In this document: positions 33,381-46,050 of the stretch, piece by piece
Numbering within the stretch: position 1 is the first letter of the stretch
Layout: the number at the start of each line of letters is the position of its first letter
Notes under the pieces: model-generated
Database searches by the model: none
What the model was told of the DNA's origin: nothing
What the model saw: the letters and a program-made list of their open reading frames with translations, nothing else
Program-made: the position numbers and the translations under genes
Assembly: GCF_000276665.1 (NCBI RefSeq)
Contig: NW_004955502.1
Span: 5,882,846 to 5,946,845, forward strand
DNA: 64,000 bases
Direction: 5' to 3'
Origin: Chinchilla lanigera
Lineage: Eukaryota > Chordata > Mammalia > Rodentia > Chinchillidae

Positions 33381-36300
33381 CCATAAGATGGGACCAGAAG
33401 ATGTATGAAATCATAAGTATTTCAGGTTATTAATATGTTACTGTGATAGCATATAATTTGGTTTTACTGTCTTAAAATTGCTGAAGATAGTCTTAAATCT
33501 GGATGTGCAGATGGTCATGTTAATATTTGTTCAAGAGCAGGTTATTTTTCTGAGTTAATGCTGGAGAAGCAGTAGTCTGTATAATCAGTAGTAATAACAA
33601 TTTAAAATTATATATGGAAACATTTCATTATAATATTTGGCTATAATTTTTGGTGGGCTTAAAACACATGAGAATTTTGATTATCCTTCTTGGTACCAGC
33701 GAGTATGTTATGCCATTTTTGCCACCACTTTCTGATTTTGTTAATAATTTGTGCTTTTCATGGGGTTTCAGCTTTTCTTTTCATCTACCTCCCCAAGTCT
33801 GTAGTTGCCTTAACCTCAGCTCTAGTAGTATCCCAGGGTCCTGTGTTCACCTGGTGTCTCTCCTCTGTATTTCGTTTACTATAGCCCAAGACATTTTTGA
33901 GGAGAATGTTCGCTTCTTGCTGCCCTTCTATTTTTCATACTTGCTAGTGTAGGTTTAGGGATGCGTGCATGGACTGTGTCCCTGTGTGTCAGCTCTGAGA
34001 AACCACAGGCCGCTGGGACTTAGAATGGAGAGAGAGAGAGAAGGAAATGGGTGTGAATGAAGCATGACTTCTGGCAGTTAGAACATCTGTGGAAGGTAAA
34101 AGTTACAGTGTTGTCTATGATTAAGGAAGGGATAGGCACAGTGAGGAGAATCTGAGTCCTGAGTCTCTCTCAGCCAGGCACCCTAAGCAATGAAAGCAGA
34201 AAGCTCTTCATTATCAGCTTGAAATTTCGTGTGATTTTGACATAAGGTAAAAGATTCTTGTCTCTACAAACGATTTCTTCATACTGACAGATTTTAAAGC
34301 AGTTTTGTTCAACTGAACATACTTAAAATGTAAAATTTTATGAATTTTCCCCTATTCAGTTATGTCTGAAATTTTTTTTTTGTGGGAGACAAACACTCAT
34401 GAGAAACTGCCTAGGAGAGTTCAACTAAATATGATTAAGATTTGGGCTAAATTACATTGAACCTCTTTGTATTTTGATCCTGAGCAAAACTGACAAGGGG
34501 ACAGACACAGGTAGTCTTCAAGAGGTAGGGGTGCAACTGAGATTGAAATAAAAAAATTAGGTCTTCTCTAACTTCACAATTTTTCCATTTTTTGTCATAC
34601 AAAAGGATTGTTGTATAAAAGTATGATTTAAATGGAGGCATAGCCACTGCTTCTATATTCTCTGCATATTGTTTGTTTTGAATAAATAACTTAATGAACA
34701 TATGTTTAATCAAAAAGTCTAATAACTTCAGATTTATAGCAGTCTATATGCAAGTAAATGTAATACATACAGTAATAGTCTACCATTTAAACTGATGTTA
34801 TATCTTCTTAGAGCTGTTGCATGAAATTGAGGAGGGATCATTTTGTTTTTTTGTATATTTGTATTTTTCTTCCACTACTATATCTGTATTCATCAGCTTA
34901 TTGTAACCTTCTGCACTATCAAGGGAAAGGATTGTGGATAGTTAGAAAATAAAATTGTCATTGTTTTCATACATATGCCTGTGAGAACTGTTTGGAAGAT
35001 GGACCTTTCTTCCTCTTTACTTCCTAGAAATCAGAAAATCCAATGGATTTAGGCTTATCAAAGAGAAGGTAGTCAATTGGATGAATCTGGTGAGCATACA
35101 ATGCATAGTAATATATACTTATTCTATGATAGACACAGACCTCAGAATATAAAAGGATCAAATAACAAAATAACTCAAAGAGCATACTTTTTGTTTTATT
35201 TTCCAGGTATGTTCAGTTTTTATGGCTTTTAAAAAAACCATGAAAAATATAACGTTAACCTTTCTACATGACTACAATAATTTTAGATGCTAGTGATTAT
35301 AGGAAATACAATAGTGACATATATTTCCATGCTTGGTCTAAACCAAAATAGGTTCAGCAAAGCTTTTTATAATTTTACTCTCTATTTTGAAAATGACTTA
35401 TTACAAAATATACACACAGCCCCATTTAGCAGTCCAAAAAGACAAACTTCTTCCTTTTTTTTCTTCATCACCTGCTTTTGTATGGACACCACTGCAGTTT
35501 TCAAGTGCTACAGTGAGCACTGATCTCTTAGCGTGATGTTCATGTTTCCTCTAGTTTGAGCTGTAGCTGAGAAGACACTGCAAGCTGAGCAGCCTTGACA
35601 TGCTGGCTGGCTCTTTGTCAACTATGGGATTGACATTACCTGACTCAGCAACAAGAAGAGATTTTTTTGTTTATGGAAAATGCTACACAAAAATAGATTA
35701 ATGTATCACTTTGATGCATTTCAAATCTATGAACAGGAGGTTTCATTTTCCATGAATTAATTAAACACCAAGGGAATTAATAGTGAAGAAATACTGTACA
35801 TTCTTAGGTTCAAAAGTGTCAATTAAAGATGGCAGGACAACAACTCAATCACAAGGGTTATTAAGAAGCTCTTTTAAAATTTGCAGTCTGGTAACAGCAA
35901 ATTACTGAATGCTGAGTGTTGTTAAATGTAAATGCCAAATTAAATTGACTTGCTCTGTGTTGGATTTTCAGAGTACTACATTTATTGGCACAAGTTTTTC
36001 TTTCCATAGTCTTTGATAAATGGAAGAAAAGTTATAATTGACCATCTGAGTCCTGTTTAGTTACCCACCTAGGCAATTTTTTGTTTTCTTCTCATTTTCT
36101 AAAGAGTAACATGTTTCCAAGAAGTCACTTGCAAAGTACATAGCACTCTCAAAGATTGCGGCAATTACAAGATGCTTATGTTCCCTCCTCCCATCTCACT
36201 AATTTATATAACAAGTAACATAATTGTACTACAATTTCTCCATCAGATAAAAAACATCACTAGGAATTAGGATTGTTAAAGGAAAATGATTTTCACTTAC

Positions 36301-37124
36301 TAGAAAGTCACATCTCCTTGGAACTGCACTTTATCATGAAAGATGGGTTAGAAAAGGATAAAATGAGTTTGTGGAGGTACATTGTACATTTTTGAATCTT
36401 TATGTAATTATTATTATGTTATTGTTAAATGCAATTCTTTTTGTAGTGAGAGATGGTAGATGAACTTCAAGTTCATCATTTAAATCCTTGCAAAGTTTTG
36501 TTCCAAAGCATGTCTGCTTGAGGTATATAATTTGGTAAATAGAGGCATTATGTTTTCCATATTTGCAGGAATCTCTTGGGAATGGAGAAAGACAGCAAGA
36601 AGAGTAAGAGAGAGGGAATTGAAAAAGGGAAATGGTAGGAGACAATCAGTCATTGCTTATCTTATTTTTCTTGCCTGCATTCTTATTTGACTGTGATGTA
36701 TGTGTCTGTAAAGGAGGTACATAGAATAGAAAAGTAAGATTGGGAGGATATTATGTATGTATGTGCCACTGGACACTTGCTAGTTTATTTTTGTGAACTG
36801 GGAGACATTAGTAGCATAATAGAATTTTGAGGGAAGAAAAGTGGAGTGGACTTTTCATGTTACTTTTCTCTATAAGGAGGCCTTGGCCCTAGGTTAAGAC
36901 TTATATGACACATACAGCTTAGACAAAAAAATGGATTATGCAAAAGTGGAGAAGAAAGAGGTAGATAGCAGGAAATTGAGCAAGGAGGTGTCATTTTGGT
37001 ATTGTAGTTGGATGTACCCTTCAACTTTATTGGTTTACCCAAAGTCCTCAATCCTCTTTGAGATTTCCCGGTAAAATTACCCAGACAGTTCCAACCAGAT
37101 TTGTAATGTTATAGTATTGGCTGG
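33381..37124. other. long unique stretch, no gene seen
   Basis: No recognisable repeats over 3.7 kb and no strong splice-bounded frame. The part at about 35,540-36,060 is AT-rich with homeodomain-like TTAATTAA and AATTAA words and may be a conserved non-coding element; this is inference from composition. Confidence 0.5.
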
Positions 37125-37454
37125 TGTTACGGCTTGTGTCTGGGTGTCCCCCACAAAGCCTCACGTGGTCATGGGGTAGGCTTTTAGAGTTTTATTGATT
37201 ATGGGTGTGAGAGCTACACCGCCCTGGGGTGGATAATTTGCATATGTAAGGGAGAGGAAGAGGCTGCTTGCCTCCATTCCTCCCTTTTGTGGTTGTTGCT
37301 TTTGCTGTATTCTGCCGCCATGAGCTGTAGCTCTCTGCCATGTGCCACTCTGCCTTGTAACCTGCCAAGTATGGACTGAAATATCCACAAACTGCAAGCA
37401 AAATAAACCTTCCCTTCCTTCATTTTGGGCATCAAGTATTTTGTAACCAAGACA
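37125..37454 (+). mobile_element. MaLR solo LTR with internal deletion
   Basis: Same LTR type as at 22,820-23,195 (TGTTACGGCTTGTGTCTGGG ... TTTTGTAACCAAGACA) but about 45 bp shorter, mainly from loss near 37,190. Flanks GCTGG and GATGG are a 5-bp duplication with one mismatch. Confidence 0.9.
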
Positions 37455-37919
37455 GATGGTATTTGTGGCATATTAAGTTTAGACTGGATGCAAAAGAAAC
37501 ATTTGAGCTATAGTATATTTACTCTTGTTTATGCCTTTGATAGTCTCTAATTTAACATGTCTAAATGTCTCTTCAGATAGCCACTATTTTATTAAAAAGT
37601 AGAAGAAACAAAAGCAGTGAATCTTGGGAATTATTTGGTTAAACTGTTTCCTTAATTCTTCCCTTTAAAAAAATATGAGACCTATAGCAGAAACTAAGAA
37701 AATGTAGTATAGTGAAGAGAAAATTAGAAATTTGAAAAGTATCTAGAGTTTTGGTTGGATGTGTTAGATAATGTAATAAGACAAGATAAAATAATAAACC
37801 TTAGAAAGGGAGAGGTAAAAATTCATTAGTTGCTAATATGATTAATGTTTATTGTAGATCCAAGAGAATTTACAAATTCTTAAAAGTTACCAAACTCATA
37901 TTTTAAGACACAAAGAGCT
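37455..37919. other. unassigned AT-rich sequence
   Basis: No gene or recognisable repeat. Confidence 0.5.
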
Positions 37920-39160
37920 TACTAAAAGTGGAAGCTGTTTATATCACTAATGACTGGTTAGCAAATTGGATAGGGAAAGATTCTAATGTCAGTATCAACA
38001 AAAAGTGTTCAAAAATAATCCTAGAAAATTTAAGATCTCTGTGGAAGAGAATTAAGAACATTAACAAAGGACGTGAAAGTATTTGGCTCCAGCCCATCTC
38101 ATCTAACTTGAGACCTTCACAGGTGTGGATTGTGAAGTCCTGTTTATCTAGGAAGTTGGAGAGAGAGATGCCTGTCTGTTACCACAGGCCTAGTTTCAGA
38201 CGTTGACCTCAGCTATCAATCCTGAACAGCCCTGTGACTTCATGCAAGGCCTTCTCATTCACAATCTGAGGCCATTACTACCTACCAGGGAAACATCCAG
38301 TGACCCCCATACTTCAGCATCAGAATGTATCCATGTTTGCTTGAGCCCTTTTAACCAGTCCAACAACTGTGGAACCCATTGGATAGCCAGAAACAGCCAT
38401 GTGACCTGGCTTTTACCAAATTTAACTATGATCATGAAGGCAATTCCAAGGATCCAATGGAACGAGGTTTTTACTGCTGGAAACAGACTGAAGAAGACTG
38501 AGAAAGGAATTTGCTCCTTTAACACACAGGCAGTGCAAGTCTACAGTGGCATTGAAGAGTTGGGCAAACATTATACTGCCAAAGGAAACTAATACAGCTC
38601 CAGGAAACAGTCCCCCCAGTATGGACATTTATGAATTGCCTGAAAATATTTAAAAATAGTTACCTTAGGAAGCTCAGTGAAATGCAAGAAACCACAGATA
38701 GACAACTTCATTAAATTAGGACAACAATGTGTGATCAAAATTGCAAATATAATAAAGAAATTTTAAAAAGAATCAAACAAATCCTGGAGCTGGAGAATAC
38801 ACTGAAAAAGTGAAAACATCAATAGAGAAAACAACTTACTTGATTACATGTGAAAATAATTAGGAAACTTAATGACATATCATTGGGGATTAGCAAATTA
38901 CAGGAGGGAAAAAAGAAAAAAGTAAGAAACTGTAAAGAAAGCATAATGAACACAGTACATTTATACACATACCAATTATGGGAATTCTAGAAGGAAAGGA
39001 GCAGGAACGTTATTTAGAGGGATGCTGAAAACTTGCCAAAATTAGGAGGGATGTGAACCTTCAGATTCATGAAGTGAAAAGAATTAAGCAAGATCAAGTT
39101 CCCCAAATTATTCCTCGACAGACAAATGAATTTTTAACAATTTTTAACAACCAAGAGATT
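37920..39160 (+). mobile_element. old LINE-1 5' region (5' UTR and ORF1 start)
   Basis: The part after about 38,665 (GAAGCTCAGTGAAATGCAAG, then CAAATCCTGGAGCTGGAGAA) is old L1 5'-region/ORF1 sequence. The C/A-rich part before it looks like an old L1 5' UTR. The frames at 37,928-38,592 fall in it and are not credible genes. Confidence 0.55.
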
Positions 39161-39164
39161 AAAT

Positions 39165-39512
39165 CCTTCTCCCTCTTTTGTTCCATTTTCTTCCTTCGAT
39201 TCTCCTCTCTTCTTTCCCTGCTCCCCTCCTTCCCCTTCTTTCTCTCCAGTTCTATCCATCCCCTTCTTCTTTCTCACCCCTTCCCTTCTCACTTCCACTT
39301 ACACCTTTCTCCTCTTTTCTTTGTATTATTGAGGAGCGATCCCAAGACCATTGAACTGAGAGACATTCCCAGCCCTTTGTAATTTTTTATATAGTTTTTA
39401 AGTTTTGAGACAGGGTCTCAGTATGTTGTCCCGGCTGGACTCCAACTTGCAATCTTCCTACCTCCGCCTCCTGTAGTGCTGATATTACAGGCATGTGCTA
39501 CCATGGCTAGCT
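39165..39512 (-). mobile_element. CT-rich tract and B4-type SINE
   Basis: A pyrimidine-rich tract (39,165-39,315) precedes an antisense ID-like part (TTGAGGAGCGATCCCAAGAC, ACATTCCCAGCCC) and a B1-like part (GAGACAGGGTCTCAGTATGT ... CAGGCATGTGCTACCATGGC). Confidence 0.8.
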
Positions 39513-39539
39513 TTTTCCTGATTTATTCATTTTTGACAG

Positions 39540-41055
39540 GTTTAAGTTATATAAATTTTCATATAACACCATGATGATTTGAAATACATATACACTTTTT
39601 ATGATTAAATTGAGCTAGATAACTGATATAGTACCTCATGTGCAAAGGATTTTTTGAAGTAAGAATATATAAAATCTAATCACTAGCAATTTACAGGAAT
39701 ATTTTTCTATCAACTAAAAATACTTTTATATCAACTATGAACTATCTATACTTCAACTGTAATTACAGTATTCTACTATAAACCTTTTGGATGTATTTCT
39801 CTTATATAAGTAAAATTTTGTTATGTTTGACCAACATTGCCTCCACCATGTTTCCATGCCCAAATCTGATAGCTACAATTCTGTTCTCTATTTCTGCGTC
39901 ACTTTTTTTGATTCCATATAGAGCTGATACAATGAAATGTTTGTCTTTCTTTGTCTTATTTCACTTAGTATAATGTCTTCTAACTTTGCCCATATTGTTG
40001 CAAATGACAGGATTTATTTCTTTTTAAAGCTGAATAGTATTTAATTGTGCATGTGTATCATATTTGCTGTATTCATCTATTTGTGGATGCTTAAATTGAT
40101 TTCATACCTTGACTGCTGTTAGTAGTGCTGTAACAAATACAGACTGCAGATTTCTCTTCAACATATTTCCATTTCCTTTGGATATATACCCAGTATTAGG
40201 AGTGCTGGATCATATTCTAGATCAGATTCTATCTCTGTTTTTTACTTTTGGGAGGAATGTCCATACTATTTTCCATCGTGGCTATGCTAATTAATTTTCC
40301 AGCTTTGTACAGGTGTTCCTTTTCCTTTTCTTTCTTGTCAGCATTTGTTTTCTTTTTTTTTGATGAAAGCTATTTCAACAGCTGTGAGCTTTTGATTTGC
40401 ACTTCCCTGGTCATTAGCAGTTTTGAGGGGTTTTTGGTGGTGGTCCCAATTAACAGTTGGGGTTTCAAAAAAAACCGGCCAAGGCCTTTTCCCCTTTTCA
40501 AAATAAGGGGTTTTTTTTTAAATGCAATACTGGGGATTGAACCCAAGATCTTGTGCATGCCAGGTAAGGGCTGTACCACGGAGCTAATCTCTCCATGACT
40601 AACATTATTTGTTTTCTGACTATTGAGTTCTTTGACTTTCTTACATATTTTGAATATTGCTCCCATATCAGATATATAGTTTGCAAGTATTTTCTTCCAT
40701 TCCATATGCTGTCTCCTACCTTTCTTAATTATTTCCTTGGCTGTGTAAAAACTTTTAGTTTAATGTAGTCCCATTTGTTTCGCTTTTGTGGCATATGCTC
40801 TTTAGAACAGACCCTCCCCCATCACTTTCCAAAGCATGTTCATCAAACTTGTCTCCTGTCTTTTCTTCTGTTCATTTTACATTTAAGACTTCAGTTTATT
40901 TTGAGTTGATTTGTGTATATGATGTGATATGAAGGTATAACTTCACTTTGATTTCATGTGCATGGGGTTTTCATAGAACCACTTATTGAAGAGATTGTTT
41001 TTTCTTCTTGGTATCTTTGTTAAAAATTCATTGGCTATTACTATATAGATTTTGC
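39540..41055 (-). mobile_element. old LINE-1 3' end, reverse orientation
   Basis: Antisense old L1 ORF2-end/3' UTR sequence: CATATTGTTGCAAATGACAG, GCTGAATAGTATTTAATTGT, GATATATACCCAGTATTAGG and TTTAGTTTAATGTAGTCCCA. An ID-type SINE interrupts it at 40,511-40,595. Confidence 0.88.
40511..40595 (-). mobile_element. ID-type SINE, older copy
   Basis: Antisense tRNA-derived SINE: ATACTGGGGATTGAACCCAA, TTGTGCATGCCAGGTAAGGG and GTACCACGGAGCTAATC. It lacks the GGTACCGG end of the young copies and sits inside an old L1. Confidence 0.8.
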
Positions 41056-42255
41056 TCAGACCTCGCTAAAAAAGATAATCTTAAATGAAACCAGAAAAAA
41101 ATAACTCATTACAGCCAAGGGAAATATATAAAACTATAAGCAGATTTCCTAACAGAGACTTTGTAAGTCCAGAGCAAGTGCAGATTTATATTCAAAATAT
41201 GGCAAAACAAAAGAAATAGCAATCATAAATACTATACCAAGAAAAGCTGTCTTTCAGAAATGCAAGGATATAGAGGCATTCGAAAGAAAGCTTGAGGGAG
41301 TTCATCATTACAAGACTTACCTTATAAGAAACTCTGTTGACAATTCCTTGAGTTGAAGTGAAAGGATACTAAATAATAACATAAAGCCATATAAAATAAT
41401 AGAATTCACTAGTAAAGATAAATATATCATCAAATTCGGAGTACTTTAACACTGTAACAGTGGTTTGCAAATCACTCTAGCCTGAAATTTAAAAAGATAT
41501 AAGTAATAAATGTAATTATAGCCACAATAATTTATCAATGAATATATAATATGAAAGAATGTACACATGACATTAATAGCATTCAATTATGGACAAGAAA
41601 ATGCAAAAATGTAATTAATATAGTATTGCATTAAAGTATTATCAGCTTAAAATAAAATGTCATAACTAAGATGTCTTATGTAAACTTCATGATAGTGATA
41701 AAGAAAACACCTCTAGTAAGGGCTGGGGATATAGCCCAACGGCATAAGCGCCTGTGTGGCAAGCATAAGGTTCTGAGTTCAATTTTTGATACCAAAAATA
41801 AATAAATAAATAAATACAAAAACCTCTAGTAGATAAGAGAAAAAAGTCAGTTCTCATCATTGCAAGCAACTGACAAATCAAAAGAAGGCAAGAGAAGAAA
41901 AGTACAAAAGAACTACAAATCAGAAAACATTTACAAAATGGCAAGATGTCATCATCTATCAATAATTGCTCTAAGGCAAATGGTTTAAATTTTCCAGTCA
42001 AAAGACAGAAAATAGCAAAATGTATAAAATAAACAAGATCCAATTACAAATGTGTCTACAAATCAATCACTTCTTAACAGCTCACATAGACTGAAAGTGA
42101 CAGAATGGGAAAAGATACTCTATGCAAATAACAGAAAGCATACCTAAATCATACAGAAGAGACTGAAAAACTGTCGCAATGGACCAACTACTGACTATAT
42201 GATTACAAATGAGTCTTTAAGAGGATATACCAATTGTAAACATATATATACTTAA
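41056..42255 (+). mobile_element. old LINE-1, ORF1 end to ORF2 start
   Basis: Old L1 sequence passing from the ORF1 C-terminus (ATTCACTAGTAAAGATAAAT region) to the ORF2 endonuclease start (TATCAATAATTGCTCTAAGG; AACAAGATCCAATTACAAAT). A SINE lies inside it at 41,720. Confidence 0.65.
41720..41816 (+). mobile_element. ID-type SINE with 10-bp target duplication
   Basis: Starts GGGCTGGGGATATAGCCCAA and ends with an (AAAT)n tail. ACCTCTAGTA occurs at 41,709-41,718 and again at 41,822-41,831. Confidence 0.92.
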
Positions 42256-42679
42256 CATAGGAGCACCAAGAATGTTCCCTTTGACACACCTATGTACCAC
42301 TTTCCTGTGCTACTGTTTTTGGCTTTGAGTGGCTTCCATTTATTTATCTTATTTATTTCCATGATGCTATCTTCTGAATATCAAGTTGGTGCCCTGGCCC
42401 TGCTGTGGTAAATTGTTTCCAGCAGATAGTAATGATATATTTGTATTAACAAATCTTCAGCTGTAACAGTCCTTACTTCTGCAACTATGACTCCTGCAGA
42501 AGATTATCATTTTCATTAGTGAAAAACTTGTATTCTAGGACATAGATTAATAAATTCAAAAATGATCTCAATGCAAAAATTGGGAGCCACAAACCTTTCC
42601 TGATAGTGGTGGCTCAAGGAGGCTAGAGGGCTCTTTACAAAAATCATGCCTACATCTGATGAAAAAATATTAGCTTACA

Positions 42680-43085
42680 CTTTTAAGACAATTGGTGAGT
42701 CCCAAATAGGATAAACACTAATAGAAACACATTTGGACACAAGATAGTAAAATTATTGAGAAGAAAATCATAAAGAAAAATCTGTAATAAAGCAAGAAAA
42801 GACATCATGGTAAAGCAAACATCTGGCTTCTTACCAACACTAGTTGAGACAAGGAGGCAGTGGTGTGGTAACTCAAAGTATTGAAAGAGAAAACTTTATG
42901 CCCAACAGATAAACTTTTTAACATGACAATAAGATAAAATATATTGCCAGATTTCAAAAATAGAGGAAATTTATCAAACCTACATTTGAAGCAGATCTCA
43001 CAGTAAGAATCATACATATGCACAAGTTCTGTTTTGTTGGGCTTACAATATAAATATACATATAAAACAGTAAAACAAAATTTGA
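42680..43085 (+). mobile_element. old LINE-1 ORF1 fragment
   Basis: Diverged ORF1 C-terminal sequence: GACATCATGGTAAAGCAAAC, GGAGGCAGTGGTGTGGTAAC and AGGAAATTTATCAAACCTAC are the clearest pieces. Confidence 0.5.
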
Positions 43086-43429
43086 GAAATGGAGCTAAAC
43101 TAGAATAAATTTGCCTTATTTTACTAACAATAAGTCAGTCTAACCAGTGCTGACATGTAGGTCATGAGGATAAGGTCAAGATTCGCATAGTAATGCCCAC
43201 CGCAACCACTACAGTCTAACTCAAATATAACTAAAAAGACAAAATGTAAAAATATATATTTCTTCGACACAAAGACAATAGTCAAGAAAGAGATGATAAA
43301 ATTCAGACTAAAAAGCAAATCCATGCAGTTATAGTAACTAAACTTAAGCAATTACTAACAATTTAACAAATAAAGTTTACTAAAATCAATTAATAATTAA
43401 ATACATTAAATATGAAATGCTAAACTTTC

Positions 43430-43740
43430 TAATTAAAAGATAAAGATTGGCCAATTGGATGAAAGATATGCCACCCATAAGTGAGGCCCTTTAAATTCAA
43501 AGATAAGAAGAGGTTTAAATTACAAGCCTGGGAAAAGGTATAACCTGCAAATAGTAAGCATAGCATGAGATAGCTAGAATATAGGTTTATTCTTATCAGG
43601 CAAAGTAGACTTCAAGAAAAGAGTAATAAGATAAAGAGTTATACATCGCATCATGATAAGGATTAATTCACCAGGAAGATAGATTTGCAATGTACTCCCA
43701 TTAAAAACAGATCCACAAAAACAGATTTTTTTAGTATTTT
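43430..43740 (+). mobile_element. old LINE-1 ORF2 endonuclease fragment
   Basis: Shows the old L1 runs AGATTGGCCAATTGGATGAA, AGGCAAAGTAGACTTCAAGA and GATAAGGATTAATTCACCAG. Confidence 0.6.
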
Positions 43741-44021
43741 AAGCACCTACCATGTGCTTTTGAAAAACACTGTTATACTTTTTTAAAGATGGTGTGACAA
43801 AGAATCTGTTGGAAGACAGAAGGAAGCTTCTGGAAGACCAAGGAAGGAGGACTGACTTTTCACTATATTACTTTTCTTATCATGTCTTATATTACTTTTA
43901 AAGTTAACAAATTAAAAAATAAAAGAACTATTGGAGAATAGACAAAAGCATGTTGCAGTTTAAGATCAACACCAAACTTCTTACTGGGGGGACAGTACTC
44001 TGCAACCTTCACAACACTTTT

Positions 44022-44120
44022 TTTGTTGGTTGGTTGTTTTTTTCCGGTACTGGGAATCAAACTCACAACCTTGCACTTGCCAGGCAGGCGCTGTGCCACT
44101 GAGCTAAATCCCCAGCCCCC
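44022..44120 (-). mobile_element. young ID-type SINE (GGTACCGG subfamily)
   Basis: Antisense copy (TTTCCGGTACTGGGAATCAA ... AGCTAAATCCCCAGCCCC). The target TCACAACACTTTT is present at 44,009-44,021 and 44,121-44,133, a perfect 13-bp duplication. Confidence 0.95.
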
Positions 44121-44133
44121 TCACAACACTTTT

Positions 44134-45765
44134 GAGAGTTAATCACATGAACATGAATACAAACACATGTGGATTCAAAATACAAATGCGTTGCTTACAA
44201 TTATGTGGAAAACATAATATGTAATACCTGTTTTTCCATGTCAGCTCAGTATCCGTACTGGGATTTCACTGTTATTGAAACAAGTCCACTAATACCACTG
44301 AAAAGAACACTTCTGCACTATGAAACAGAAGACAGGGGGTTCAGAGGAGAGCCCGTATGAGTAAGGGTTTTGTCCAGCTTTCAAGAAGCCCAGGAAAGTG
44401 AATCTCAAGAAAGAACTCTATGCACTGCTCTGAGAAGTAGTGTTCAATAAAAGCAAAGTGATAACTTTTCTAGCTGGCATCATAAAATTTACACAGTATA
44501 GCTAAATGTCAGTGTAATGTGATTCTATATCTTTCATAAAACATTTCCTTTTTAAAAATTATACAAGTGATTGATCTCTATTATATGTCATTTGCTCAAA
44601 GTCTGTCATAAGTACCGTACTACTTTATTGCTAGTGACAGCACATGCACACCCTTGCTCAACTGTTCGCTGCTTTTGGCCAATGTTGTAAGAGCTCTAAT
44701 TTTGACATGTGTTAACCTTTTATTTTGCACTTTTATGGGTGACAGTTTTTAGTAAAACATTAGGTAAAACATACTTAAGTGACTTGGATTTAGATTCTTC
44801 TTGGTGATCCTTTTGTATTAACAAACACAGCAATTTATATATTCTAGTTGTAGAAATCTATCCATTTTTTATTTTCAATGTAGGTTATAACACAATTATT
44901 CTGTAGCTCCAACTAAACTGCCTTTTAAATTCCCAACAGTTTTATGGGTGATATCAACATTGGCAAATCATGTGCTTAATGATGCTACTCTTACTTTTAT
45001 CATTTCTCCTGCGCACTACTTACAGAGCCCTAGTGGGTGCCAACAATGAGGCTACTGGTCTGATATTAAATGAGCAGCACTAGGTGATCAGACGGCTGAT
45101 TTTAAAATACTCACTTATAAAAAATGCAGGCTGTTATCTCACCATGGGTGCTGTTTTTCAAGTACCCATGTAGATGCTATTCTCACAGAACACAGTCCTC
45201 TAATAGGAAAGACATAAAAACTCTGAAATACCCATTTAATTAGTCATGCCTTTGGCATTGATCATAGGACTCTTAACCACTTTCTCTAGGGAGCAGTCAG
45301 ATGGATCTTAGTTTGGCATGACAATGAAGCAATTATTTTGAGAAAATAAATGACCTAATTACCTATCAAAATGAGCTCTTATTTTCTGCTGCCTTATGAA
45401 ATCATATAGAACCATGTCATTCCTCTGTTAAAAACACTTTGGTTTGACTTCTTTTATGAGAAAAATGTGCATTTAAAAAATCAGAGCCACAAAATAATAG
45501 CATTAAAAAAATTCTAAAAGAATTTTATACTCCTTCTGCAATAAATAACAGGAAAAAAATAAACACAAAAGTCACTGGATATACTAGATAATCACAACTA
45601 AATCTGTTTAATGAACTTATAAGAAAACTCCAGCCGAAAGGTAGGAGTGTGCACTTTCCTTTTAAGGATATCTGGAACATTCATGAAAGTGGACTATATG
45701 ATGACCCATGAAAGTGCTTGCTTCTGTGTTTTCAAAACATCATTATTAATAGACCTAAATTAGGA
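44134..45765. other. repeat-poor sequence, no gene seen
   Basis: About 1.6 kb with no recognised repeat. The part at 44,900-45,470 is a candidate conserved non-coding element by composition only. Confidence 0.45.
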
Positions 45766-46050
45766 GCAGTACAAATTTATATTAGCTTGGGGATGAATAA
45801 ACATTGTGGTATATTCACACAGTAAAATACTACTAAACAATTAAAAGATACAGACTATTTGCAAATGTCACAACATAAATCTTTAAAAATATCATGCTTA
45901 GTGAAGACATCAGACACAAAAAATTGCACATTTGTTCTTTTTTGTGAAGTTTCTAGAAGAAGGCAGAACTATAGTGACATGAGCAGACCAGTGGTTATCT
46001 AGAACTCTCAGGCTAGGATGGAATGCAGAGTGATTGCTTTATGTCCTTTT
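45766..46050 (+). mobile_element. old LINE-1 3' end
   Basis: L1 3'-end words: GGGGATGAATAAACATTGTG, GTATATTCACACAGTAAAAT, CTTAGTGAAGACATCAGACA and AGACCAGTGGTTATCTAGAA. Confidence 0.7.

Noticed and set aside
37928..38592. 92- and 129-codon plus-strand frames
   Set aside because: They lie in what looks like an old L1 5' UTR; no splice or start context and no recognisable domains.
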